From NCBI GenBank assembly GCA_947623455.1, contig OX392529.1:4030001-4094000 (forward strand): a stretch of 64,000 nt of DNA. Reading direction: 5' to 3'. The notes beneath the pieces were generated by a model. It searched no databases, had not been told where the DNA came from, and saw nothing but the letters and a program-made list of their open reading frames with translations. Shown piece after piece: positions 41,101 through 56,100 of the stretch (position 1 is its first letter; each line of letters opens with the position of its first letter). This DNA is from Mimachlamys varia. Its lineage: Eukaryota > Mollusca > Bivalvia > Pectinida > Pectinidae. Position numbers and translations under genes: made by a program.

Positions 41101-44100
41101 GAACCTACAAAACTGGGCATAACACTTAGAAGTCCCTTACAACGGCCCTCAAATTTGCCTTGTGCTGAACAAACACAACTGGGCGTCCAATCTATAAAAC
41201 TGGGCATAACACTTAGAAGTCCCTTACAACGGCCCTCAAATTTGCCTTGTGCTGAACAAACACAACTGGGCGTCCAATCTATAAAACTGGGCGTAACACT
41301 TAGAAAGTCCATTACAACGTCAATCAAATTTACCTTGTGCTGAACAAACATAACTGGGCGTCCAATCCATAAAACTGGGTGTAAGACTTAGAAGTCCCTT
41401 TACAACGGCCCTCATTTTTACCTTTGTGTCTGACTTTTGAGCTGCATGAGGCACAATGATTGGTCCCTCCAAATCTGCTCCGAGGATGTTGCCACGGTTA
41501 CCTAGAGTGAACACTGTGGACCTGTTTTTTAATGTTGGTTTTGTGGAGAAGAAACGTCAGAAATGTTAAGGAAAATCATGAAATACAAAATGCTGATCTC
41601 TGAAAGTCTTATCCCACCACTTCTAGATATAAATTCCCCCTTATAATCTGAAAGTCTAATCCCACCACTTCTAGATATAAATTCCCCTTATAATCGGAAA
41701 GTCTAATCCCACCACTTCTAGATATGAATTCCCCTTATAATCGGAAAGTCTAATCCCACCACTTCTAGATATGAATTCCCCTTATAATTGGAAAGTCTAA
41801 TCCCACCACTTCTAGATATGAATTCCCCTTATAATCGGAAAGTTCTAATTCTGACCTTTGTCTATAACAGTTAAGTAACAAATACAGACAGATTTAGAAC
41901 ATGACATTCGCTGTGCTGTACAAGCCAGAAGGCGTGAACAAGTTTACAGACAAGGATATTTCTCCTGGCAGTGTCCTCCACGCCCATTAAATCTTCTCGC
42001 TCTGCTACCTCCTCAAACTGCAAATAAAAACTCACTTTGTCATCAAAACTAGAAATTACATTGATTTTTTTATGTAAAAAGAGTTTTGTTTTCTTGGAAC
42101 TTTAAACTTCATACTGTGTGTCTTCTGTTTTTTCTTATTTGCATTTCCTGCAACAACCATACACCTTCAATTACTGGCTTGTATCACTCCTACAACAACC
42201 ATACATCTTCAATTTACTGGCTTGTATCACTCCTACAACAACCATACACCTTCAATTACTGGCTTGTATCACTCCTACAACAACTATACACCTTCAATTT
42301 ACTGGCGTGTATCACTCCTGCAACAACCATACACCTTCAATTACTGGCTTGTATCACTCCTACAACAACCATACACCTTCAATTACTGGCTTGTATCACT
42401 CCTACAACAACCATACACCTTCAATTACTGGCCTGTATCACTCCTACAACAACCATACATCTTCAATTTACTGGCGTGTATCACTCCTGCAACAACCATA
42501 CACCTTCAATTACTGGCTTGTATCACTCCTACAACAACCATACATCTTCAATACTGGCTTGCATCACTCCTACAACAACCATACACCTTCAATTACTGGC
42601 CTGTATCACTCCTACAACAACTATACACCTTCAATTACTGGCGTGTATCACTCATACAACAACCATACACCTTCAATTACTGGCGTGTATCACTCCTACA
42701 ACAACCATACATCTTCAATTACTGGTGTGTATCACTCCTACAACAATCATACACCTTCAATTACTGGCGTGTATCACTCATACAACAACCATACACCTTC
42801 AATTACTGGCGTGTATCACTCCTACAACAACCATACATCTTCAATTACTGGTGTGTATCACTCCTACAACAATCATACACCTTCAATTACTGGCGTGTAT
42901 CACTCATACAACAACCATACACCTTCAATTACTGGCGTGTATCACTCCTACAACAACCATACACCTTCAATTACTGGTGTGTATCACTCCTACAACAATC
43001 ATACACCTTCAATTACTGGCCTGTATCACTCCTACAACAACCATACACCTTCAATTACTGGCGTGTATCACTCCTACAACAACCATACACCTTCAATTAC
43101 TGGCTTGTATCACTCTTACAACAACCATACACCTTCAATTACTGGCCTGCATCACTCCTACAACAACCATACACCTTCAATTACTGGCGTGTATCACTCC
43201 TACAACAACCATACACCTTCAATTACTGGCTTGTATCACTCCTACAGCAACTATACACCTTCAATTACTGGCTTGTATCACTCCTACAACAACCATACAC
43301 CTTCAATTACTGGCCTGCATCACTCCTACAACAACCATACACCTTCAATTACTGGCTTGTATCACTCCTACAACAACTTTACACCTTCAATTACTGGCGT
43401 GTATCACTCCTACAACAACCATACATCTTCAATTTACTGGCTTGTATCACTCCTACAACAACCATACATCTTCAATTACTGGCTTGTATCACTCCTGCAA
43501 CAACCATACATCTTCAATTACTGGCTTGTATCACTCCTACAACAACCATACACCTTCAATTACTGGCTTGTATCACTCCTACAACAACCATACATCTTCA
43601 ATTACTGGCCTGTATCACTCCTACAACAACCATACATCTTCAATTACTGGCTTGTATCACTCCTACAACAACCATACATCTTAAATTTACTGGCTTGTAT
43701 CACTCCTACAACAACCATACATCTTCAATTACTGGCTTGTATCACTCCTACAACAACCATACACCTTCAATTACTGGCCTGTATCACTCCTACAACAACC
43801 ATACACCTTCAATTACTGGCTTGTATCACTCCTACAACAACTTTACACCTTCAATTACTGGCGTGTATCACTCCTGCAACAACCATACACCTTCAATTAC
43901 TGGCTTGTATCACTCCTACAACAACCATACATCTTCAATTTACTGGCTTGTATCACTCCTACAACAACCATACATCTTCAATTACTGGCGTGTATCACTC
44001 ATACAACAACCATACACCTTTCAATTACTGGCTTGTATCACTCCTGCAACAACCATACACCTTCAATTACTGGCTTGTATCACTCCTACAACAACCATAT

Positions 44101-47100
44101 ACCTTCAATTACTGGCTTGTATCACTGAACACCTGTATCTCTACAGAAACTTAATTTTCTTACCTTAATACTTATATACCTATATCTTTCTATATTTGTA
44201 CGACCCTACACCTATGTATGTACACATCATCAATTCCTTACTTTACCTGCCTTATCTCTCTACACCAACTATCCATTCCTTACTTTACCTGCCTTATCTC
44301 TCTACACCCACTATCCATTCCTTACTTTACCTGCCTTATCTCTCTACACCCACTATCCATCCCTTACTTTACCTGCCTTATCTCTCTACACTCACTATCC
44401 ATTCCTTACTTTACCTGCTTTATCTCTCTACACCCACTATCCATCCCTTACTTTACCTGCCTTATCTCTCTACACCAACTATCCATTCCTTACTTTACCT
44501 GCCTTATCTCTCTACACCCACTATCCATTCCTTACTTTACCTGCCTTATCTCTCTACACCCACTATCCATTCCTTACTTTACCTGCCTTATCTCTCTACA
44601 CCCACAATCCATTACTTACTTTACCTGCCTTATCTCTCTACACCCACTATCCATTCCTTACTGTACCTGCCTTATCTCTCTACACCCATTATCCATCCCT
44701 TACTTTACCTGCCTTATCTCTCTACACCCACTATCCATTCCTTACATTACCTGCCTTATCTCTCTACACTCACTATCCATTCCTTACTTTACCTGCCTTA
44801 TCTCTCTACACCCACTATCCATTCCTTACTGTACCTGCTTTATCTCTCTACACCCACTATCCATTCCTTACTTTACCTGCTTTATCTCTCTACACCCACT
44901 ATCCACTCCTTACTTTACCTGCCTTATCTCTCTACACCCACTATCCATTCCTTACTTTACCTGCCTTATCTCTCTACACCAACTATCCATTCCTTACATT
45001 ACCTGCCTTAAATCTCTACACCCACTATCCATCCCTTACTTTACCTGCCTTATCTCTCTACACCCACTATCCATCCCTTACTTTACCTGCCAATCCCTTC
45101 CCCTCGACGTACCTGTAGCTTCATCAGTCTGCTCAGGTAACCCTTGAAATAGGAGTAGTACATCTTACTCATGGTATCTATGTACTCATCTCTCACTTCC
45201 TTAGCAACGTGTCTCTCATTGGCCATCAGAAATTCATTAAAGAACCTGTAACACAAGCATAGAAAGTAGTAGAGCTAATATCTGAGAGCTCCAACAAAAT
45301 CTCAGTGTTTTATCAACTTTATAAACTCCACACTTCAGAAACTTCATGCTAAATTACCCAATGCAAATGTTGACATTAGATCATATGATGCTCACAAGAT
45401 TTTCATGAAAAAAGAAGACACAATGTATGAAACGCTTTCACATGATAGACAACACATGAGGACAGTCTGTAAAAGCTCACTAGATCCTACAGGCTAAACA
45501 ACGTTACCAAGCTCATCGGAACGTACAGAGTAGGCTAAATGCCATTGCCAAGTTCATTAAAACATATAGCCGGTGTAGTCTAATGTCATCAACAAGTTTA
45601 CCAGAACCAATAGATCGGGTAGGCCATTTGCCCTTACCTAGCTCACCAGAACATATGAATTGTTTGCAGTGTGGACATTTTCGCTTGTTTCGCTGGCATT
45701 AAATCTCTGAGAATAAAATATCTGAATACCACCTAAACTCTACAGTGTATACTATTATGATAGGTACACACCACGGCTGACAGTGTGAACGTTTCCACAC
45801 CGCAAACAGTTTCGAGCCTGACTAAGCGAAAAATTCCATCAGCAAAAATATTGGCTTTTACAGTACTTCATTGCTAGATGTCATTACCAAGCTCACTAGA
45901 ACCTATAACTGGACTTGCTAGATACCATAACCAAGTTCACTAGAACCTATAGCTGGACTGGCTAGGTGTCATTTCCAAGTTCACTAGAACCTATAGCTGG
46001 ACTGGCTAGATAACATTACCAAGTTCACTAGAACCTATAGCTGGACTGGCTAGGTGTCATTTCCAAGTTCACTAGAACCTATAGCTGGACTGGCTAGGTG
46101 CCATTACCAAGCTCACTAGAACCTATAGCTGGACTGGCTAGATACCATTACCAAGCTCACTAGAACCTATAGCTGGACTGGCTAGATGTCATTACCAAGT
46201 TCACTAGAACCTATAGCTGGACTGGCTAGATGCCATTTCCAAGCTCACTAGAACCTATAGCTGGACTGGCTAGATGTCATTTCCAAGTTCACTAGATCCT
46301 ATAGCTGGACTGGCTAGATGTCATTACCAAGCTCACTAGAACCTATAGCTGGACTGGCTAGATGCCATTTCCAAGCTCACTAGAACCTATAGCTGGACTG
46401 GCTAGATGTCATTTCCAAGTTCACTAGATCCTATAGCTGGACTGGCTAGATGTCATTACCAAGCTCACTAGAACCTATAGCTGGACTGGCTAGATGCCAT
46501 TTCCAAGCTCACTAGAACCTATAGCTGGACTGGCTAGATGCCATTTCCAAGTTCACTAGATCCTATAGCTGGACTGCCTAGATGCCATTTCCAAGCTCAC
46601 TAGAACCTATAGCTGGACTGGCTAGATGTCATTTCCAAGTTCACTAGATCCTATAGCTGGACTGGCTAGATGTCATTACCAAGCTCACTAGAACCTATAG
46701 CTGGACTGGCTAGATGTCATTACCAAGCTCACTAGAACCTATAGCTGGACTGGCTAGATGCCATTTCCGAGCTCACTAGAACCTATAGCTGGACTGGCTA
46801 GATGCCATTTCCAAGCTCACTAGAACCTATAGCTGGACTGGCTAGATGGCATTTCCAAGCTCACTAGAACCTATAGCTGGACTGGCTAGATACCATTACC
46901 AAGCTCACTAGAACCTATAGCTGGACTGGCTAGGTGTCATTTCCAAGTTCACTAGATCCTATAGCTGGACTGGCTAGATGTCATTACCAAGCTCACTAGA
47001 ACCTATAGCTGGACTGGCTAGATGTCATTTCCAAGCTCACTAGAACCTATAGCTGGACTGGCTAGATGCCATTTCCAAGTTCACTAGAACCTATAGCTGG

Positions 47101-50100
47101 ACTGGCTAGGTGTCATTTCCAAGTTCACTAGAACCTATAGCTGGACTGGCTAGATACCATTACCAAGCTCACTAGAACCTATAGCTTGACTGGCTAGATG
47201 TCATTTCCAAGTTCACTAGAACCTATAGCTTGACTTGCTAGATACCATTACCAAGCTCACTAGAACCTATAGCTGGACTGGCTAGATACCATTACCAAGC
47301 TCACTAGAACCTATAGCTGGACTGGCTAGGTGTCATTTCCAAGTTCACTAGAACCTATAGCTGGACTGGCTAGATACCATTACCAAGCTCACTAGAACCT
47401 ATAGCTTGACTGGCTAGATGTCATTTCCAAGCTCACTAGAACCTATAGCTTGACTGGCTAGGTGTCATTTCCAAGTTCACTAGAACCTTTAGCTGGACTG
47501 GCTAGATACCATTACCAAGTTCACTAGAACCTATAGCTGGACTGGCTAGATGTCATTTCCAAGCTCACTAGAACCTATAGCTGGACTGGCTAGATGTCAT
47601 TTCCAAGCTCACTAGAACCTATAGCTGGACTGGCTAGATGCCATTTCCAAGCTCACTAGAACCTATAGCTTGACTTGCTAGATACCATTACCAAGCTCAA
47701 TAGAACCTATAGCTGGACTGGCTAGATACCATTACCAAGTTCACTAGAACCTATAGCTGGACTGGCTAGATATCATTACCAAGCTCACTAGAACCTATAG
47801 CTGGACTGGCTAGATGCCATTTCCAAGCTCACTAGAACCTATAGCTGGACTGGCTACATTCCATTACCAAGCTCACTAGAACCTATAGCTGGACTGGCTA
47901 GGTGTCATTTCCAAGTTAACTAAAACCTATAGCTGGACTGACTAGATGTCATTACCAAGCTCACTAGAACCTATAGCTGGACTGACTAGATGCCATTTCC
48001 AAGCTCACTAGAACCTATAGCTTGACTGGCTAGATACCATTACCAAGCTCACTAGAACCTATAGCTGGACTGGCTAGATACCATTACCAAGCTCACTAGA
48101 ACCTATAGCTGGACTGACTAGATGCCATTTCCAAGTTCACTAGAACCTATAGCTGGACTGGCTAGATGTCATTACCAAGCTCACTAGAACCTATAGCTGG
48201 ACTGGTTAGATGCCATTTCCAAGTTCACTAGAACCTATAGCTGGACTGGCTAGATGCCATTTCCAAGTTCACTAGAACCTATAGCTGGACTGGCTAGATA
48301 CCATTACCAAGCTCACTAGAACCTATAGCTGGACTGGTTAGATAACATTACCAAGCTCACTAGAACCTATAGCTGGACTGACTAGATGCCATTTCCAAGC
48401 TCACTAGAACCTATAAATTAAGTCTAGGCTGAACACCAATACTAGGTGAATACATTGTGTCACAGATTCTTAACAATAAATCGTACCTAAACTTCAGCAT
48501 TGCATTTTGTGGAATGGTGTAGTTGCTCATGGGCTTGCGGAAGGAGTATATCTTCTGCATCAGGAACTCTCGGATTTTGGCAATTGCCTGTAAACATTGT
48601 CATTAGAGTTACATCTCTGATAAGGTAGGGGCTAACAGCTACACTTTACACTGTACATCATTATCTATATTCAAGTTTACAAGATTCTTGATTCATAGCA
48701 CTTTCTTTATTTAGAAGGATGTTACAACAAATACAAAGTGAAATAAATTAATATGAATAAAAGTGTTAAAAGACATGCTGCGATCACTGAACAGATTCAG
48801 TTTCAGCTTGCCCACATAGATATGTTTATACCACACTTAACTTCAAATGTCATAGTACCTCACCTTTATTTTCAACTTTTCCAGAATATCACGAACATCA
48901 AAACATGATTTGGCATCTCGGAAGGACTGTTCCTTAACAAAGTTTATTTTGTGGTTTAACTCATGGAGGTGTTCCAGGAACTCCCTTTCTGTGACTGGTG
49001 TATCCAAGATGTGGCTGGAATCATCAAACAGGAGGTTATCTCTAACATATTATTACACCCAGTTAGTCAGTACATTTTGTTACATTTTAGCTTTAAAATC
49101 AATGATCTACCACCTGTTCAGACTTAAACATTTATACTAACACCTGTATACATCCAAAGAGGAGGATAAAATAGGCATTTGTAATACATTTTCTTAAGAT
49201 TATGATTCATTCAAAGCTTTTGAACAAATGAAGACTTTAAGTACAGCTCCCCCCCCCCCCCCCCCCTGGTGTGTGACTCACTTGATCATTGTCTCTGGTA
49301 TAACCATCTCGTCCACAAACTGACTCAGCTCACCTCGCACAGCCTGCAACACAATATCATACTCTAAGCAGGCATATTCTTGTGTTTTCTTTGTGTATTT
49401 ATTGCTCAACATTTAGGTACCTGTATCTTGTGTGACATTTTTCTCAACTGTATGTATGTGTGACATCTACTTGTACTGTGTGTGACATCTACCTGTACTG
49501 TGTGTGACATCTACCTGTACTGTGTGTGACATCTACCTGTACTGTGTGTGACATCTACATGTACTGTGTGTGACATCTACCTGTACTGTGTGTGACATCT
49601 ACCTGTACTGTGTGTGACATCTACCTGTACTGTGTGTGACATCTACCTGTACTGTGTGTGACATCTACCTGTACTGTGTATGACGTCTACCAGTATTGTG
49701 TGTGATGTTTACCTGTATTGTGTTATGTTTACCTGTACTGTGTGTGATGTTTACCTGTACTGGGTGATGTTTACCTGTACTGTGTGTGACGTTTACCTGT
49801 ACTGTGTGTGACATTTACCTGTACTGTGTGTGACGTTTACCTGTACTGAGTGATGTTTACCTGTACTGTGTGTGATGTTTACCTGTATTGTGTGTGACAT
49901 TTACCCGTACTATGTGTGATGTTTACCTGTACTGTGTGTGACGTTTACCTGTACTGTGTGTGATGTTTATCTGTTCTGTGTGTGATGTTTACCAGTATTG
50001 TGTGTGACATTTACCTGTACTGTGTGTGGCGTTTACCTGTACTGTGTGTGGCGTTTCCCTGTACTGTGTGTGTGATGTTTACCTGTACTATGTGTGATGT

Positions 50101-53100
50101 TTACCTGTACTGTGTGTGACATTTACCTGTCCTATGTGTGATGTTTACCTGTTCTATGTGTGATGTTTACCTGTACGGTGTGTGATGTTTACCTGTACTG
50201 TGTGTGACATTTACCTGTACTGTGTGACATTTACCTGTACTGGGTGATGTTTACCTGTACTGGGTGATGTTTACCTGTACTGTGTGTGATGTTTACCTGT
50301 ACTGGGTGATGTTTACCTGTACTGTGTGTGATGTTTACCTGTACTGTGTGGGATGTTTACCTGTACTATGTGTGACGTCTACCTGTACTATGTGTGACGT
50401 CTACCTGTACTGTGTGTGATGTTTACCAGTTCTGTTTGTGATGTTTACCTGTACTGTGTGTGACGTTTATTTGTACTAAAAGTGAGGTTTACCTGTCGGT
50501 TTTTTAACTTGACGTTCATGGTAACAGACTGTTCCTGTAGAGTCTGGATCTCACTACTGATGCTGCTGAGGTCACCCTGGAAACCATTCAGCATCTGCTC
50601 CATTCTCTGTCATCAGAACAAAATATGCTCAAATTGTACTGTTTAAACTCTGATCTCGGCCATTTCTCATAGTTGAAATTTGATCTGAACAAAATGTATT
50701 TGAGATTCACAGTGCTGGTCCACAGAAATGTATAAGTATCCTGGCTTCAGATCTTTAAATTCTCAGAGATTTTAACAGTGACTCCTGTAACTTTAAAAGT
50801 AGTCCTATGTCATTTAAATGAGGAATTACGTGCCAAATATCAGGGCTTTGACAGCTTCAGAGAAAAACACTGATGGACAGAAGCTGGATGGACATAAGCT
50901 CAAAAGCATATAATGACATGCAAGTTTATAAAAGCCATTGTATAAAGTCAATTGAAAGTATACAGCAATCTAAGTTATGATTGTATACAATGTAAGTATT
51001 TGTGACACTTGTCAGCTACACTCACCTCCAGAATGGTGTCACAAGCCGCGATCTGTTTGTGCAGACTGGCGATGTTCTGACTCTCCTTAATGTCTGTATC
51101 ACATAAGGAATCCCATTTATCTAACACACAGCTCAAACAGCTTAAACAAAACACCTAAACAATAAACCTTGTAATGGGACCAAGTCAATCTAACTATAAC
51201 CAAGTTAACCCTACCAGAACAAAGTCAATTGTGTAAATTATATGTGAACCAAGCCAATCTGACAGAAGTTAAGTACATTCTATGGGAATAAGGTCAGTCT
51301 AATAGCTATAGGCACAGAGTAAACTTGGTAACTACATCGGTCTGTTAGGAACCAAGCTAATTGAATGGTAACAAGGTCAGTCTGTTAGGAACCAAGCTAA
51401 TTGAATGGTAACAAGGTCAGTCTGTTAGGAACCAAGCTAATTGAATGGTAACAAGGTCAGTCTGTTAGGAACCAAGCTAATTGAATGGTGACAAGGTCAG
51501 TCTGTTAGGAACCAAGCTAATTGAATGGTAACAAGGTCAGTCTGTTAGGAACCAAGCTAATTGAATGGTAACAAGGTCAGTCTGTTAGGAACCAAGTTAA
51601 TTGTTAATAGCAAAGTCAATTTGATAAAAAACCAAGCTAATTGTATGAGAACCAAGCTAATTGTAAAATAACAAAAGTCAATACTTTGAGAACTTAGTTA
51701 GTGACAGTCAGTCTGACAGAAACCACATGAATTCTAAGAGACCAAAGTCAAATCTGATAAGAACCAGGTAAACACAAAAAGGAACCATATAACTTTTATA
51801 AATCTCATCGTCTGATTGGAATGAAATACAGAATAATGGTAATTTGGTAAAACAACCTTGGGTAATGTAATTCAGTTTGTAATAAAGTTATCTGACCGGA
51901 ACCAAGTAAGTGTAATATGAACCAAGTAAAAAAACACTGGGTAAAAACCAAGTCTGTCTGATGGACAATCTGGGTAAAAACCAAGTCTGTCTGATGGACA
52001 ATCTGGGTAAAAACCAAGTCTGTCTGATATACAATCTGGGTAAAAACCAAGTCTGTCTGATATACAATCTGGGTAAACACCAAGTCTGTCTGATATACAA
52101 TCTGGGTAAAAACCAAATCTGTCTGATGGACAATCTGGGTAAAAACCAAGTCTGTCTGATGGACAATCTGGGTAAAAACCAAGTCTGTCTGATATACAAT
52201 CTGGGTAAAAACCAAGTCTGTCTGATATACAATCTGGGTAAAAACCAAGTCTGTCTGATATACAATCTGGGTAAAAACCAAGTCTGTCTGATGGACAATC
52301 TGGGTAAAAACCAAGTCTGTCTGATAAACAATCTGGGTAAAAACCAAGTCTGTCTGAAATACAATCTGGGTAAAAACCAAGTCTGTCTGATATACAAGCT
52401 GGTTAAACACCAAGTCTGTCTGATATACAATCTGGTTAAACACCAAGTCTGTCTGATGGACAATCTGGGTAAAAACCAAGTCTGTCTAATATACAATCTG
52501 GGTAAAAACAAAGTCTGTCTGACGGATAATCTGGGTAAAAACCAAGTCTGTCTGATGAACAATCTGGGTAAAAACCAAGTCTGTCTGATATACAATCTGG
52601 GTAAAAACCAAGTCTGTCTGATGGACAATCTGGGTAAAAACCAAGTCTGTCTGATATACAATCTGGCTAAAAACCAAGTCTGTCTGATGGACAATCTGGG
52701 TAAAAACCAAGTCTGTCTAATATACAATCTGGGTAAAAACAAAGTCTGTCTGATGGACAATCTGGGTAAAAATCAAGTCTGTCTAATGAACAATCTGAAA
52801 AAATCTGTGGAAACTAAGTGAGAAAAGTGTTATTGATATGATGTCAAGGATACAGTCCTGTATAGAGGCATTCTCTACATCTAGTAGCTCCCTCTCCACC
52901 TGTTTGGAATACTGCCTCAAATCAACTCCCTACAACATATCAGTCTATAACATTGTATACAAACATTCATATCAGCATATAACATCGTATAAAAACATTC
53001 ATATCAGCATATAACATCGTATAAAAACATTCATGTATGATGGTGTACACTTGTACCATAAAAGTCAACTTACAGTTACACAGGAACTTTACCCGAGGTG

Positions 53101-56100
53101 ACTAGTGGTGTACTCCTGGTACTATAGCAGCTATATATACAAAGTTACACAGGAACTTTACCCAAGGTGACTAGTGGTGTACCCCCAGTACTATAGCAGC
53201 TATACAAAGTTACACAGGAACTTTACCCTAGATGACTGGTGGTGTACACTTGTACCCCCGGTACTATAGCAGCTATACAAAGTTACACAGGAACTTTACC
53301 CGAGGTGACTGGTAGTGTACACTTGTACCCCCGGTACTATAACAGCTATACAAAGTTACACAGGAACTTTACCTGAGATGACTGGTGGTGTACATTTGTA
53401 CCCCCGGTACTATAACAGCTATACAAAGTTACACAGGAACTTTACCTGAGATGACTGGTGGTGTACACTTGTACCCCCGGTACTATAACAGCTATACAAA
53501 GTTACACAGGAACTTTACCCAAGGTGACTGGTGGTGTACACTTGTACCCCCAGTACTATAACAGCTATACAAAGTTACACAGGAACTTTACCTGAGATGA
53601 CTGGTGGTGTACATTTGTACCCCCGGTACTATAACAGCTATACAAAGTTACACAGGAACTTTACCTGAGATGACTGGTGGTGTACACCTGTACCCCCGGT
53701 ACTATAACAGCTATACAAAGTTACACAGTAACTTAACCTGAGGTGACTGGTGGTGTACACTTGTACACCCGGTACTATAACAGCTATACAAAGTTACACA
53801 GGAACTTTACCTGAGGTGACTGGTGGTGTACCCCCGGTTCTATAACAGCTATACAAAGTTACACAGTAACTTTACCCTAGGTGACTGGTGGTGTACACTT
53901 GTACCCCCAGTACTATAACAGCTATACAAAGTTACACAGGAACTTTACCCGAGGTGACTGGTGGTGTACACTTGTACCCCCGGTACTATAACAACTATAC
54001 AAAGTTACACAGGAACTTTACCCGAGGTGATTGGTGGTGTACACTTGTACCCCGGGTACTATAACAACTATACAAAGTTACACAGGAACTTTACCTGAGG
54101 TGACTGGTGGTGTACCCCCGGTACTATAACAGCTATACAAAGTTACACAGGAACTTTACCCGAGGTGATTGGTGGTGTACACTTGTACCCCCGGTACTAT
54201 AACAACTATACAAAGTTACACAGTAACTTTACCTGAGGTGACTGGTGGTGTACCCCCGGTACTATAACAACTATAGAAAGATACACAGTAACTTTACCCT
54301 AGGTGACTGGTGGTGTACCCCCGGTACTATAACAGCTATACAAAGTTACACAGGAACTTTACCTGAGGTGACTGGTGGTGTACCCCCGGTACTATAACAG
54401 CTATACAAAGTTACACAGTAACTTTACCTGAGGTGACTGGTGGTGTACCCCCGGTACTATAACAACTATAGAAAGATACACAGTAACTTTACCCTAGGTG
54501 ACTGGTGGTGTACCCCCGGTACTATAACAGCTATACAAAGTTACACAGGAACTTTACCTGAGGTGACTGGTGGTGTACCCCCGGTACTATAACAGCTATA
54601 CAAAGTTACACAGGAACTTTACCTGAGGTGACTGGTGGTGTACACTTGTACCCCTGGTACTATAACAGCTATACAAAGATACACAGGAACTTTACCTGAG
54701 GTGACTGGTGGTGTACCCCCGGTACTATAACAACTATACAAAGATACACAGGAACTTTACCCGAGGTGACTGGTGGTGTTCACTTGTACCCCCGGTACTA
54801 TAACAACTATACAAAGTTACACAGGAACTTTACCTGAGGTGACTGGTGGTGTACACATGTACCCCCGGTACTATAACAGCTATACAAAGTTACACAGTAA
54901 CTTTACCCGAGGTGACTGGTGGTGTACACTTGTACCCCCGGTACCGTACTATAACAACTATAGAAAGATACACAGGAACTTTACCCGAGGTGACTGGTGG
55001 TGTACACTTGTACCCCCGGTACCGTACTATAACAACTATAGAAAGATACACAGGAACTTTACCCGAGGTGACTGGTGGTGTACACTTGTACCCCCGGTAC
55101 TATAACAACTATACAAAGATACACAGGAACTTTACCCGAGGTGACTGGTGGTGTACTTACTGTATTCAGGGCTTCTTTAACAATGTCATCTTCCAAATTT
55201 TGTTGAATATGTACTGAAAATAGGATTTATAATAAATTAATAATTATTTAAATGAGACTTAAACGAAACCCCTCACATCAACACATTGACTGACATCTGT
55301 ATGACAAAATAAACAGAATCAGTATCTACACTAGTGACTGTGATGGATAGTAGATTTTAATCTGTTGAGTAATGAGCTGACAAAGTAACGAAATGTTTTT
55401 TTTTTTAAATAGTAAAAGTGACCTTGCCCTTTAGAACAATGAGATTTTTTCTTTCCAAACAAGTCAGTAATCTTGACCTCCGACAAAAAAAACAAAATGT
55501 AAACTTATTCAAGCTATTGTCATACTTCAACACTTTAATTAAGCTTTCTTTAGAGACAGGACACTCACCACTAGATTCCTTTAGAGACAAGACACTCACC
55601 ACCAGCTTTCTTTAGAGACAGGACATTCACCACCAGCTTCCTTTAGAGACAAGACGCTCACCACCAGCTTTCTTTAGAGACAAGACACTCACCACCAGCT
55701 TTCTTTAGAGACAAGACACTCACCACTAGATTCCTTTAGAGACAAGACACTCACCACCAGCTTCCTTTAGAGACAGGACACTCACCACCAGCTTCCTTTA
55801 GAGACAAGACACTCACCACCAGCTTCCTTTAGAGACAAGACACTCACCACCAGCTTCCTTTAGAGACAGGACACTCACCACCAGCTTCCTTTAGAGACAT
55901 GACACTCACCACCAGCTTCCTTTAGAGACAAGACACTCACCACTAGCTTTCTTTAGAGACAAGACACTCACCACCAGCTTCCTTTAGAGACAAGACACTC
56001 ACCACCAGCTTCCTTTAGAGACATGACACTCACCACAAGCTTCCTTTAGAGACAAGACACTCACCACCAGCTTCCTTTAGAGACAAGACACTCACCACCA

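Larger units (their letters stand above)
51094..52853 (-). other. VPS52: U12-type GT-AG intron (VPS52 intron 4)
   Basis: The donor is GTATCCTT, the U12 consensus, and the 3' end has TTCCTTAT about 11-12 nt before CAG with no pyrimidine tract. It joins GAC-T to AC-ATT to make Tyr in the conserved QDYIKES segment. Two tandem arrays lie inside. Confidence 0.85.

Noticed and set aside
41935..41959. GT donors (GTCTGT or GTAAAC) for VPS52 exon 11
   Set aside because: They give the wrong phase and drop the conserved FFS-KP-LK-R segment. The AT-AC U12 junction restores both.
42086..44168. Three overlapping frames of 530-680 residues
   Set aside because: A 41-bp stop-free intronic minisatellite antisense to VPS52; not a gene.
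44196..45147. Leu/Ser/Tyr-rich frames of 270-310 residues
   Set aside because: A 42-bp array in VPS52 intron 10.
51805..52821. Repeated-motif frames on both strands (about 220-290 residues)
   Set aside because: A 33-bp array within the U12-type intron 4 of VPS52; open on both strands by unit composition.
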